In this document: positions 18,110 through 26,557 of the stretch, piece after piece
How the letters are laid out: every line of letters starts with the position of its first letter
How positions within the stretch are numbered: position 1 is the first letter of the stretch
NCBI GenBank assembly: GCA_003669605.1
Contig: QWOP01000033.1
Span: 1-54,624, forward strand
Reading direction: 5' to 3'
Length of the DNA: 54,624 nt
DNA from: Planctomycetota bacterium
GTDB lineage: Bacteria > Planctomycetota > Planctomycetia > Pirellulales > UBA1268
The notes under the pieces: generated by a model
What the model was told of the DNA's origin: nothing
Seen by the model: the letters and a program-made list of their open reading frames with translations, nothing else
Databases searched by the model: none
Program-made: the position numbers and the translations under genes

Positions 18110-18262
18110 TGAATCGGACTCCTAGATGGACTGGGCCCCTGCAAAGGAGCCGTGACTGGATGTGCGGAGCGTGAACTGGCCGAGGGGCATGGACCGGTTG
18201 AACGTATGGCCCGCCTCGCACGAATGCGACAGCGAGCGAGAAAACTGCGGCTGTGCTCCGAT

Positions 18263-18294
18263 GGAGATCGGCCCGCGGCTTCGGGCCGATCTCC
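18263..18294. promoter_or_regulatory. Perfect 13-bp stem-loop between groES and groEL2
   Basis: GGAGATCGGCCCG (18263-18275) and CGGGCCGATCTCC (18282-18294) pair perfectly around a 6-base loop. No U-tract follows on either strand, so it is not a standard terminator. Sitting in the 208-base gap between groES and groEL2, it could be an RNA-processing or stability element or a partial terminator that lowers groEL2 expression relative to groES. Confidence 0.55.
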
Positions 18295-18317
18295 AATCGA
18301 TAGAGCCTGAAAAAATG

Positions 18318-18623
18318 TCAGCCCGAGATTTTCGCGAGGATCTCCCCCTCGCGGAGGATCTTGACCTCGTGGCCATCAACTTCGATGTCGCTGCCAGAGT
18401 ACTTGCCATAGATCACTTCGTCGCCGACAGCCAGCGAAAGGGCAGCACGCTGGCCGTTGTCAAGGAGCTTGCCGGGACCGAGCGCCACGACGTGGCCACG
18501 CTGCGGCTTCTCCTTGGCGGAATCGGGCAGAACGATACCTCCGGAGGTCCGCTCCTCGGCTTCGACCGGAGTCACGACCACGCGGTCGTCGAGCGGACGG
18601 ATCTTCAGGTTCTTGGCAGCCAT
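18318..18623 (-). CDS. groS: GroES co-chaperonin
   Basis: A 101-residue Hsp10. It carries [27 protein letters not shown], with the mobile loop ([11 protein letters not shown]) that contacts GroEL, and ends in [15 protein letters not shown]. Start ATG 18623 has GAGGAG about 9 bases upstream. It lies 85 bases after groEL1 on the same strand, so the usual groES-groEL order is reversed here and a second groEL follows. Confidence 0.96.
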   Translation of the reverse strand: MAAKNLKIRPLDDRVVVTPVEAEERTSGGIVLPDSAKEKPQRGHVVALGPGKLLDNGQRAALSLAVGDEVIYGKYSGSDIEVDGHEVKILREGEILAKISG

Positions 18624-18708
18624 CTCAATGCACTCCTCAAGGAAAAAGAGAAAAAGAATTGTTCGAAACGCACGACGGAAGCAACGACAACGAGGGCTTG
18701 CAGCCGGC

Positions 18709-20421
18709 CTACATCATCCCGCCCATGCCACCCATGCCGCCCATCCCTCCGCCCATGCCACCCATTCCGCCCATGCCGCCCATGCCGCCGCCACCCATGC
18801 CGTGGTGATCGTGGCCTTCGCCGCCGTGCTCCTCCTCGGCCTTGGGGATTTCGGTGATCAGCGACTCGGTGGTCAGCAGGAGGGCCGCCACACTCGCCGC
18901 GTTTTGGAGCGCCGTCCTCACGACTTTGGCTGGGTCGATAACGCCGGCCGCGACCAGGTCGCAATAAACTTCCTTGTCGGCGTCATAGCCGTCGTTCTTC
19001 CCCTTCATGTGGCGGACGCGATTGACCACCACAGGGCCGTCGACACCGGCGTTGGTGGCAATGGCTTCGAGAGGATAGCGAAGGGCATTCTTCACGATCG
19101 CCGCCCCCATCTTCTCGTCCCCTTCGAGATCCAACTTGTCGATCGACTTCTCGCTGCGGAGGAGTGCCACGCCGCCGCCAGGAACGATCCCCTCGGCGAG
19201 TGCCGCCTGGGTAGCGCTCTTGGCGTCCTCGATGAGAGCCTTGCGCTCCTTCATCTCGGTCTCGGTGGCCGCCCCGACGTTGATCTGGGCCACACCACCA
19301 GCCAACTTCGCCAGACGCTCTTGGAGTTTCTCGCGGTCGTAATCGCTGTCGGTGACCTCGATTTCAGCGCGAATCTGATTGGCCCTACCGTCGATCGCCA
19401 CCTTTGAGCCTGCCCCGCTGACGATCGTGGTGTTTTCCGCCTCGACGATCACCTTCTTGGCACGACCGAGGTCGGTCAACTTGACCGCATCGAGGGCGAT
19501 GCCCAGATCCTTGAAGATCGCCTGCCCACCAGTGAGCACGGCCAGATCGCCCATGATTGCCTTGCGACGGTCACCGTAGCCAGGGGCCTTGATGGCGACC
19601 GAGTGGACGATCCCGCGAAGCTTGTTGACCACGAGGGTGGCAAGCGCCTCCCCCTCAACATCCTCAGCAATGACCACCAGCGGCTTGCCGGCCTTGCTAA
19701 TCGCTTCGAGGAGCGGAACGAGATGCTTGGCAGCGGAGATCTTCTCCTCGAAAAGGAGGATGTATGGATTCTCCAACTCCACCGTCTGCGAATCGGCGTC
19801 GGTGACGAAGTGCGGGGAGAGGAAACCGCGGTCGAATTGCATCCCTTCGACAACATCAACGGTGGTCTCGGCCTGCTTCCCCTCCTCGACCGTAATCACG
19901 CCATCCTTGCCGACTTTGAGAAAAGCTTCGGAGAGCACGCTGCCGATCGTGGGATCGTTGTTGCCAGCGATCGTCGCGATCTGCATCAACTCCTTCTTAT
20001 TCTTCTCGTTGATCGGCGTCGCCATGGCGAGCACCGCCTTGGAAACCGCATCCACGGCCTTGTGGATGCCGCGGGAGAGGGCCATGGGATCGGCCCCAGC
20101 GGCGATCATCTTCAGCCCTTCGCGGAAAATTGCCTCGGCAAGCACCGTCGCGGTGGTCGTGCCGTCGCCAGCGACATCGTTGGTCTTGCTGGCGGCCTCT
20201 TTCACAAGCTGGGCGCCGAGGTTTTCGAAGGCATCCTCAAGCTCAATATCTTCGGCGACCGTGACGCCGTCCTTGGTGATCTTCGGTGAACCCCAGCCCT
20301 TGTCGAGCACCGCGTTGCGGCCACGGGGGCCGAGCGTGCTCTTCACAGCGCGGGCCAACTTGGACACGCCGGCGAGCAGGGGCTGGCGGGCTTCGTCGTC
20401 GAACACCATTTGCTTGGCCAA
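18709..20421 (-). CDS. groL1: GroEL chaperonin, first paralogue with GGM tail
   Basis: A 570-residue Hsp60 subunit: [15 protein letters not shown] at the start, [20 protein letters not shown] at residues 86-90 in the ATP site, and [13 protein letters not shown]. The C-terminus has a histidine stretch ([10 protein letters not shown]) and a long GGM-rich tail that projects into the folding cavity in this family. The start is TTG 20421, giving MAKQM, with GGAGG 8 bases upstream; the in-frame sequence further upstream has no chaperonin character. It is first in the cluster groEL1-groES-groEL2-dnaJ-grpE-fmdB-yacG. Confidence 0.95.
   Translation of the reverse strand: MAKQMVFDDEARQPLLAGVSKLARAVKSTLGPRGRNAVLDKGWGSPKITKDGVTVAEDIELEDAFENLGAQLVKEAASKTNDVAGDGTTTATVLAEAIFREGLKMIAAGADPMALSRGIHKAVDAVSKAVLAMATPINEKNKKELMQIATIAGNNDPTIGSVLSEAFLKVGKDGVITVEEGKQAETTVDVVEGMQFDRGFLSPHFVTDADSQTVELENPYILLFEEKISAAKHLVPLLEAISKAGKPLVVIAEDVEGEALATLVVNKLRGIVHSVAIKAPGYGDRRKAIMGDLAVLTGGQAIFKDLGIALDAVKLTDLGRAKKVIVEAENTTIVSGAGSKVAIDGRANQIRAEIEVTDSDYDREKLQERLAKLAGGVAQINVGAATETEMKERKALIEDAKSATQAALAEGIVPGGGVALLRSEKSIDKLDLEGDEKMGAAIVKNALRYPLEAIATNAGVDGPVVVNRVRHMKGKNDGYDADKEVYCDLVAAGVIDPAKVVRTALQNAASVAALLLTTESLITEIPKAEEEHGGEGHDHHGMGGGGMGGMGGMGGMGGGMGGMGGMGGMM
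18712..18799 (-). repeat. 9-base periodic repeat coding for the GGM tail
   Basis: Repeated variants of a 9-base unit (GGC/GGT GGN ATG on the minus strand) encode the Gly-Gly-Met C-terminus of GroEL1. The periodicity is protein-driven and typical of GroEL; the copy number may vary between strains. Confidence 0.8.
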
Positions 20422-20712
20422 GGGACTTTCCTCCAAGGTGTGCGGGTCAACCCATCGGGCCACCGAATTGGCAGCGGCACCGATGGACAAACCTTCCGGG
20501 AGCAAGCGGCGTGCCGACCCGGCGGGTACAGAAAAAAACAGCGCCGAACCGGCTCTGCTGCGGGGGATTCTGGTGCACGGAGCGAACTTCCGCCACCCCC
20601 TCGCCGAAAATGGGTGCCTTTTTGGCAGCACCGCGGCCACGACGGGCATCGCCGCCGCCGCATTGCAGTCGACCTGGAGCAGACCTGGAGTCGATCGGGA
20701 GCCGAACGAGAG
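20422..20712. promoter_or_regulatory. Upstream region of the chaperone cluster
   Basis: This 291-base gap must hold the groEL1 promoter (minus strand). No CIRCE inverted repeat is present. A 9-base direct repeat, GACCTGGAG at 20671-20679 and 20682-20690 (11-base period, about one helical turn), is the only regular element I see; it is some 250 bases from the groEL1 start and only 23 bases past the M42 stop. Confidence 0.35.
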
Positions 20713-21786
20713 TCAACGAACCCTCCGCGGCGCCCAGTCAATGTTCGGTTCGAGACCGCGGATAAAGGCTGCCAGGAGGTCGGCGGCGTGGTCAAGGTCG
20801 TCGAGTGATACGGTCTCCACGCCGGAGTGCATGTAGCGGTTTGGCACGCTGACTAGCGCCGTCGCCACTCCGGCCCGCGTTGTCTGCAGGACGTTGGCGT
20901 CAGTTGGCGTTGCCCGACCGCTGGCAGAGAGTTGGCAGGGGATCGAATTGGCACTTGCTGCCGCCAACAGCCGCTCAACGACATGCGGATTCATATTGGG
21001 TCCGCGGAATACCACCGGCCCCTTGCCCAGACTAATGTCACCCTCAGATTTCTTGTCGATCGTCGGGCAATCAGTGGCATGCGTGACGTCGACGGCGATC
21101 GCCACGTGCGGATTGACGCCGTAGGCGCTCGTCTGCGCCCCGCGGAGGCCGATCTCCTCCTGCACCGTGGAAGCGACGTGCAGCGCGCAGGAGAGCGGAC
21201 CTGCCGCGATCGCCCTCCGAAAGGCTTCGAGCACCACCCACAGCCCGACCTTGTCATCCATCGCCGGCGAGGCGACAAGATTCCGCCGCAGCGGTTGCAC
21301 CCGCAACTCTACCGTCACGCAGTCACCGATCCGCACGACGCTCTCAGCGTCGGCCCGATCGGGGGCGCCGATGTCGATCCACAGATCCTTGATCTTTGGC
21401 ACCACCTTCCGCTCCTCATCGCTGAGCAGATGGATCGGCTTGCGGGCGATGACCCCGGGGACAGGCCCGCCCGTCCCCCAGACCACGACGCGGGAGCCGA
21501 TGAGTTGCATCGGATCCCATCCGCCGATCGGCTGCACCGAGAGGTAGCCTTCGCCGTCGATGTACTGAATGATCAGCCCGATCTGGTCGCAATGACCAGC
21601 CAGAAGCATCCGGAGTGGGGCCCCGGGGTTGGAGGTGCCGATGACATTGCCGTGGGAATCGCTCGCGACGGAATCGGCGATCGGAGCCAGGTAGTCGCGG
21701 ACGAGATCCTGCACCGGCCATTCGTAACCGGACGGACTGGGGGTCTCGAGCAGACTGATGAGAAAGTCGTGGGACTTGGTGTCCAA
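20713..21786 (-). CDS. M42 family metallo-aminopeptidase
   Basis: A 357-residue member of the M42 (glutamyl aminopeptidase/cellulase M-like) family, which forms large cytosolic tetrahedral particles that trim peptides. Metal ligands and catalytic blocks are visible: LLAGHCDQIGLII (His, Asp), SPAMDDKVGLWV, STVQEEIGLRGAQ (catalytic Glu pair), AVDVTHATD, and the C-terminal NRYMHSGVETV. The start is TTG 21786 with GGAGG 6 bases upstream; the longer frame to 22566 runs antisense into hom and is not real. It is divergent from hom. Confidence 0.92.
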   Translation of the reverse strand: MDTKSHDFLISLLETPSPSGYEWPVQDLVRDYLAPIADSVASDSHGNVIGTSNPGAPLRMLLAGHCDQIGLIIQYIDGEGYLSVQPIGGWDPMQLIGSRVVVWGTGGPVPGVIARKPIHLLSDEERKVVPKIKDLWIDIGAPDRADAESVVRIGDCVTVELRVQPLRRNLVASPAMDDKVGLWVVLEAFRRAIAAGPLSCALHVASTVQEEIGLRGAQTSAYGVNPHVAIAVDVTHATDCPTIDKKSEGDISLGKGPVVFRGPNMNPHVVERLLAAASANSIPCQLSASGRATPTDANVLQTTRAGVATALVSVPNRYMHSGVETVSLDDLDHAADLLAAFIRGLEPNIDWAPRRVR

Positions 21787-22048
21787 GGGTGTCCTCCCGG
21801 GGAAGCCCGGCAGCGGCGGCGTTCCCGGGGATGGACGTTGTACGGCTTTCCCCCCCCGCTGCAAACCCGACGCCACCCCTCTATCCAGCACAATCCTCAC
21901 CGCGGCACCACTTTGGCTACGCAGGCTGTGGATACACCGCCGGCCCGACAGAACCGGCCTCGCGGGCCGTTCGCGAGGCCACCGTGGCCCCCCCGAGCGA
22001 GTCTCGGTACATTGCGGCAATTCCCATTTCCTGGAGCGATTCCTCTCT
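21787..22048. promoter_or_regulatory. Divergent region with hom leader hairpins
   Basis: 262 bases between the M42 and hom starts. GGCCTCGCG (21956-21964) and CGCGAGGCC (21972-21980) form a perfect 9-bp stem with a 7-base loop; CCGAG (21993-21997) and CTCGG (22003-22007) form a smaller one. Both lie 40-95 bases before the hom ATG and could be an operator or an RNA control element for the amino-acid operon. A run of eight C is at about 21850-21857. Confidence 0.45.
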
Positions 22049-23395
22049 ATGACCAAGCTAGGGCTGGCCCAGCCCGTTCGCATCGGCATTGTCGGCCTCG
22101 GAACAGTTGGTTCCGGCGTGGTCCGGTTGCTAGTTGATTCCGCCGACCACATCACCCGGCACGTTGGCAGGCCGATCGAGGTGGCTGCCGCGGTGGTCCG
22201 TGATCCCACCAAGCAGCGTGACGTGGCGGTGCCGGGGGGGCGCGTCTCGACCGACATCCGCACCATCTCCCGCGACCCAACGATCGCCCTTGCGGTGCTG
22301 CTCGTCGGCGGTTTGGAACCTGCCCGGTCGATGATGGTGGAACTGCTCGAGAACGGGAAGGATGTGGTCACCGCCAACAAGGCCCTGCTCGCCGAGCATG
22401 GTCCGGAACTGTTCGAGTTAGCGCGGCAGCAAGGGAAATCGATCGCCTTTGAGGCGGCGGTGGCCGGTGGCATCCCGATCGTGGCTGCGATCGGCGAATG
22501 CCTGGCAGCCAATCGCATCGAGAGCATCCGCGGCATCCTCAACGGCACGAGCAACTTCATCCTCACCCGGATGGAGGAGGACGGCTCGACCTACGCCGAG
22601 GCGCTCACGCTTGCCCAGTCAAAGGGCTTTGCCGAAGCCGATCCCTCGATGGACGTCGACGGTACCGACGCCACGCAGAAACTGGCGATCCTCGCCCATC
22701 TGGCCTTCGGCGTTTGGGTGCCTTGGAAGGAAATCCCGCGGACGGGGATCGACACCGTCGACATCGATCTCATCCGCTATGCCGCAGAATTGGGCTACCG
22801 GATCCGGCTGGTGGCCGTTGCACGCCGGGCAGACGGCCGGCTCGCACTGCGTGTGGCACCAGCCCTGGTGCGGATCGGCACGCCGCTGGCCGAGACACGG
22901 GGAGCCTACAACGCCGTCAGCATCGTCGGCGATGCGGTCGGACCGATGTTCTTTCATGGCCTCGGCGCCGGACAGATGCCCACCGCTTCGGCGGTCGTCG
23001 CCGACATCATCGACACCGTGGTGGGACGGGCAGCGATCACCTTCCGCACCACCGGCGTGCTCGCGGCGGACACGACGCCCGGCAACATCTCCAGCGTCGA
23101 TACCCGTGAACGCCACTTTCTCCGCATCGTCGTCAGTGACCGTCCCGGCGTCCTCGCCAAGATCACCGGGATCCTCGGCGACCACGGGATCTCGATCGCC
23201 TCAGTGATCCAGCACGACCCAGTCGATGCCCTCCCTGGCGCCGCGGCCAACCTTGAAGCCCCCCCCCCAGGCGTATCGCTGGTGATCATGACGCATGTCT
23301 GCCCTTCGAGCGACGTCCGCGCGGCCGTCGCGGCCATCGACTGCTGCGACGTCGTCCGGGGGCGGAGCGTCTGCCTGGGGGTCCTCGACGAATGA
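22049..23395 (+). CDS. hom: Homoserine dehydrogenase with ACT domain
   Basis: A 448-residue enzyme reducing aspartate semialdehyde to homoserine. Residues 11-22 (IGIVGLGTVGSG) bind NAD(P); VVTANKALLAEHG, EAAVAGGIPIV, ILNGTSNFILTRM and FAEADPSMDVDGTDATQKLAIL are the catalytic-domain signatures. A C-terminal ACT domain (about 355-448, HFLRIVVSDRPGVLAKITGIL) is the usual site of threonine feedback. A run of ten C (23259-23268) encodes Pro405-407 inside the ACT domain. ATG 22049 opens MTKLGLAQPVRIGIVG; the longer frame upstream is non-coding. It heads the hom/apgM-like/lysC operon. Confidence 0.95.
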   Translation: MTKLGLAQPVRIGIVGLGTVGSGVVRLLVDSADHITRHVGRPIEVAAAVVRDPTKQRDVAVPGGRVSTDIRTISRDPTIALAVLLVGGLEPARSMMVELLENGKDVVTANKALLAEHGPELFELARQQGKSIAFEAAVAGGIPIVAAIGECLAANRIESIRGILNGTSNFILTRMEEDGSTYAEALTLAQSKGFAEADPSMDVDGTDATQKLAILAHLAFGVWVPWKEIPRTGIDTVDIDLIRYAAELGYRIRLVAVARRADGRLALRVAPALVRIGTPLAETRGAYNAVSIVGDAVGPMFFHGLGAGQMPTASAVVADIIDTVVGRAAITFRTTGVLAADTTPGNISSVDTRERHFLRIVVSDRPGVLAKITGILGDHGISIASVIQHDPVDALPGAAANLEAPPPGVSLVIMTHVCPSSDVRAAVAAIDCCDVVRGRSVCLGVLDE

Positions 23396-23459
23396 CCCCC
23401 ATTTCCCGGGCGCTTGACGACCGTCCATTCCTGGAAAACCACTCTCCTTGAGGCCCGAC

Positions 23460-24728
23460 ATGAAATACGTGATCGTGATCCCGGACGGGGCTGCCGACGC
23501 CCCGCAGGAATCGCTCGGTGGCCGCACGCCGCTCGAGGCCGCCCACACTCCGGCACTCGATCGCCTCGCATCGCAGGGCCGGATCGGCCTCACCAACCAC
23601 GTGCCCGACAGCCTGCCCCCCGGCTCCGAAGTGGCCTGCATGAGCCTGCTGGGCTACGACCCGCTGCAGTATTTCACCGGTCGAGCACCGCTTGAGGCGG
23701 CGGCTCAGGGGATCACGCTCGGCCCCGACGACTGGGCCGTGCGCTGCAACCTGGTCACGATTCGCGACGGCAGCATGGAAGACTTCACCGCAGGCCACGT
23801 CTCGACGGAGGAGGGCACGGCGCTGTTGGCTGCGGCCAACGAGGGATTCGCTGCCGACTTCCCCCTCCTGGCTGGCTGGCAGTTCATTCCTGGGGTGAGT
23901 TACCGCAATCTGCTGCTCTATCGGGGAACTCCTGGCAGCCCCGCGCCGCTCGGAGCCGACACGCGGGCCACTCCGCCGCACGACCTGATGGATAAGCCAG
24001 TCCAGGAGAGCTTCCCGCGGGGAACGGGGAGCCGCCTGCTGACGGAGATCATGGCCAGAAGCGCCGGCTGGTTTGAGGGGCATCCTGTGAATGCTGCTCG
24101 AATCGCCGCCGGGAAGCGTCCCGTGACCCATGTCTGGCTGTGGGGGGTGGGCCGCGCCCCCCGGATGGAGGCCTTCGCCTCGAAATACGCTGCGACCAGA
24201 TTCGGTTCGCGGGCGACAATGATTACCGCCGTCGACCTGCTCCGCGGGCTGGCGGCGCTCTCCGCTTGGAAGCGGCTGGAGGTGCCCGGCGCCACCGGAT
24301 ATCTCGACACCGATTACGCCGCCAAGGGCACTGCGGCGATCGCGGAACTGCTCCAGGCGGACTTGGTGTGTGTCCATGTGGAGGCTCCTGACGAGGCCAG
24401 CCACGAGGGGAATGCCGCCGAAAAGGTGCGGGCCATCGAGCGGATCGACGAATCGATCGTGGCACCGCTTTTGGCCCACCTGGAGACGCTGCCAGAGTGG
24501 CGCCTCTTGGTCTGCCCCGATCATCCCACATTCATCACGACCAAGACCCACTCCCGCGGGAGCGTCCCGTACGTGATGGCGGGCTCAGGAATCACGGCCT
24601 CAGGCACGACCTACAACGAGCCGGCGGCGGAGGCGGCGGTCCGCGCCGATCCAAGGGCACGGATCGAGCCCGGCTGGACCCTGATGCGTGCCTTCCTCGA
24701 CTGCCATTCCGGCGGCCCACGAGTTTGA
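23460..24728 (+). CDS. apgM-like phosphoglycerate mutase homologue; proposed homoserine kinase
   Basis: A 422-residue member of the cofactor-independent phosphoglycerate mutase (ApgM) branch of the alkaline-phosphatase superfamily. Metal and catalytic sites: VIPDGAADAP (Asp9), EVACMSLLGYDP with the nucleophile-type Ser62, HVEAPDEASHEGN and CPDHPTF. The related family TIGR02535 was proposed to be an alternative homoserine kinase because it occurs in threonine operons. Here the gene lies between hom (64 bases) and lysC (31 bases), and no GHMP-type thrB is in the window, which supports homoserine phosphorylation over glycolysis. ATG 23460 has GAGG 6 bases upstream. The sequence alone cannot decide the substrate. 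Confidence 0.85.
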   Translation: MKYVIVIPDGAADAPQESLGGRTPLEAAHTPALDRLASQGRIGLTNHVPDSLPPGSEVACMSLLGYDPLQYFTGRAPLEAAAQGITLGPDDWAVRCNLVTIRDGSMEDFTAGHVSTEEGTALLAAANEGFAADFPLLAGWQFIPGVSYRNLLLYRGTPGSPAPLGADTRATPPHDLMDKPVQESFPRGTGSRLLTEIMARSAGWFEGHPVNAARIAAGKRPVTHVWLWGVGRAPRMEAFASKYAATRFGSRATMITAVDLLRGLAALSAWKRLEVPGATGYLDTDYAAKGTAAIAELLQADLVCVHVEAPDEASHEGNAAEKVRAIERIDESIVAPLLAHLETLPEWRLLVCPDHPTFITTKTHSRGSVPYVMAGSGITASGTTYNEPAAEAAVRADPRARIEPGWTLMRAFLDCHSGGPRV

Positions 24729-24759
24729 CCGACACCAACGAAGAAGGAGCGGTAGGACG

Positions 24760-26523
24760 ATGGCGCTGGTGGTGCAGAAATATGGCGGAACGAGTGTGGC
24801 CGACGCGCAGAAGATCTTGGCGGCGGCCCGCAAGGCGGTGGCGCGGCACAAGGCCGGCGACCGCGTCGTGGTTGTCGTCAGTGCCATGGGGCACCAGACC
24901 GACGTCTTAGTCGATCTCGCCCGGCAGATCACCGACCGTCCCAGCGCCCGCGAGATGGACATGCTGCTCTCCACCGGCGAGCAGGTGAGCGTGGCGCTGT
25001 TCGCGATGGCGATCCAATCGCTCGGCGTCGAGGCGGTGAGCCTCACCGGCGCCCAGGTGGGAATCCGCACTGACAGTACCCATACCCGGGCCCGCATCAA
25101 ATCGATCTCCACCGACCACGTGATGCGGCTCCTTGATGACGGCCGGATTGTGATCGCCGCAGGCTTCCAGGGGATCGATCAAAACGGCAACATCACCACC
25201 CTCGGCCGCGGCGGTTCTGACACCACCGCCGTCGCCCTGGCTGCCGTACTCCGCGCCGATGTCTGCGAGATCTACACCGACGTTGATGGCGTCTACACCA
25301 CCGATCCGCGGATCCTGCCCTCCGCCCGCCGCCTCCCCTCCATCAGTCACGACGAGATGCTCGAGCTGGCCAGCCTCGGTGCCGGCGTGATGCACCCTCG
25401 TTCGATCGAATTCGCCAAAAAGTTTGGGGTTCCGGTGCTCGTCCGATCGAGTTTCAAAGACGTGCCCGGGACGCTCATTCTGGCTGCTGACAGGGCCACC
25501 GCTCGGGCAGTGAGCGGTGTGGCACTGGCCCGCGACGAAGCCCGGATCACGCTGGAGGGAGTCCCCGATCAGCCCGGTTCCAACCACGTTCTCTTCTCGC
25601 CGCTGGCATCCTCCGGCATCGCCGTCGACATGATTGTGCAAAACGTCGCCCAGCATGGCCTGGCAGACATCTCTTTCACTGTTCCCGCTGACGATCTGGC
25701 CCAAGCCCTCGACGTCACGCGTGAGGTGGCGAAAAAACTTGGGGCCGCCGGGGTTTCGCATGACGACTCGGTGGCGAAGGTGTCGGTGGTCGGGCTGGGG
25801 ATGGCCCGCGAGGAGGGGGTCGCCGGAAGGATGTTTACGGCGCTGTCCCGCGAGGGAATCAACGTCCACATGATCACCACCAGTGAGATCAAGATCTCGG
25901 TACTCATCGACCGTGGCGACGCCGCCAAAGCCGTGCAGGCCGCACACTCAGCCTTTTCCCTGGAGCGGACTGAGAACGACGCTGCCGAAGCAGCTGCCGC
26001 TGCCGCCCCGCTCACGAAATCGAGCCCGCTGGATGTCGTCCGCCGCCTGGAGGGGATGGAGGATCTCGCGGTCGAGGACTGCCAACTCGATTCCTCGCAA
26101 GCGCTCGTGACGTTTACCGATCTCCCCGATACCCCAGGAGTCGCCGCAGACGTTTTCGAGGAGATCGGCAGGCAGGGACTGTTCGTCGACATGATCGTGC
26201 AGAGCACTCCGCGGGGCGGACGGGCCGAGTTGAGTTTCACGGTCCCAGCCAGCGACCGCGACCGAGCCATCGACATCGCCGGCCGGATCGCCTTGGCCCG
26301 CGGTGCCAAGGTGGCCGACGTCCCGCATGTGGCAAAGTTGTCGATCACCGGCGTCGGTATCCGGAGCCATGCGGGGGTGGCCGACCGGCTCTTCGCCCCC
26401 TTGGCAAAGGCCGGCATCAACATCGACCTCGTCAGCACCAGTGAAGTCAGGCTCAACGTGGTCGTGGCGGCGGAGCAGGGACAACAGTCGCTCGATGTGC
26501 TCCGCAAGGCGTTTGGATTGTGA
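24760..26523 (+). CDS. lysC: Aspartate kinase with four ACT domains
   Basis: A 587-residue aspartokinase, the first step to lysine, threonine and methionine. KYGGTSVADAQKI (7-19) and GRGGSDTTAVALAAV are kinase-core signatures; YTDVDGVYTTDPR follows. The C-terminal half holds two ACT pairs: about residues 265-400 (ITLEGVPDQPGSNHVLFSPL, VSVVGLGMAREEGVAGRMF) and 440-587 (VTFTDLPDTPGVAADVFEEI, LSITGVGIRSHAGVADRLF). The second pair duplicates the first after an Ala-rich linker. Most bacterial enzymes have one pair at about 400-450 residues, so this form is long. Doubled ACT pairs suggest more than one feedback effector, probably lysine and threonine. Confidence 0.95.
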   Translation: MALVVQKYGGTSVADAQKILAAARKAVARHKAGDRVVVVVSAMGHQTDVLVDLARQITDRPSAREMDMLLSTGEQVSVALFAMAIQSLGVEAVSLTGAQVGIRTDSTHTRARIKSISTDHVMRLLDDGRIVIAAGFQGIDQNGNITTLGRGGSDTTAVALAAVLRADVCEIYTDVDGVYTTDPRILPSARRLPSISHDEMLELASLGAGVMHPRSIEFAKKFGVPVLVRSSFKDVPGTLILAADRATARAVSGVALARDEARITLEGVPDQPGSNHVLFSPLASSGIAVDMIVQNVAQHGLADISFTVPADDLAQALDVTREVAKKLGAAGVSHDDSVAKVSVVGLGMAREEGVAGRMFTALSREGINVHMITTSEIKISVLIDRGDAAKAVQAAHSAFSLERTENDAAEAAAAAAPLTKSSPLDVVRRLEGMEDLAVEDCQLDSSQALVTFTDLPDTPGVAADVFEEIGRQGLFVDMIVQSTPRGGRAELSFTVPASDRDRAIDIAGRIALARGAKVADVPHVAKLSITGVGIRSHAGVADRLFAPLAKAGINIDLVSTSEVRLNVVVAAEQGQQSLDVLRKAFGL

Positions 26524-26557
26524 TTCCACCGCGGTCCTGATGCAGGACAAGCGCGCC

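Noticed and set aside
18710-18800. Possible minisatellite or small CRISPR-like array
   Set aside because: 9-base periodicity encodes the GroEL1 Gly-Gly-Met tail; no spacers.
20422-20712. CIRCE (HrcA) element upstream of groEL1
   Set aside because: No TTAGCACTC-N9-GAGTGCTAA-like sequence in the gap on either strand.
21787-22566. Extension of the M42 frame to 22566
   Set aside because: It overlaps hom antisense; TTG 21786 with GGAGG gives the family's normal length.
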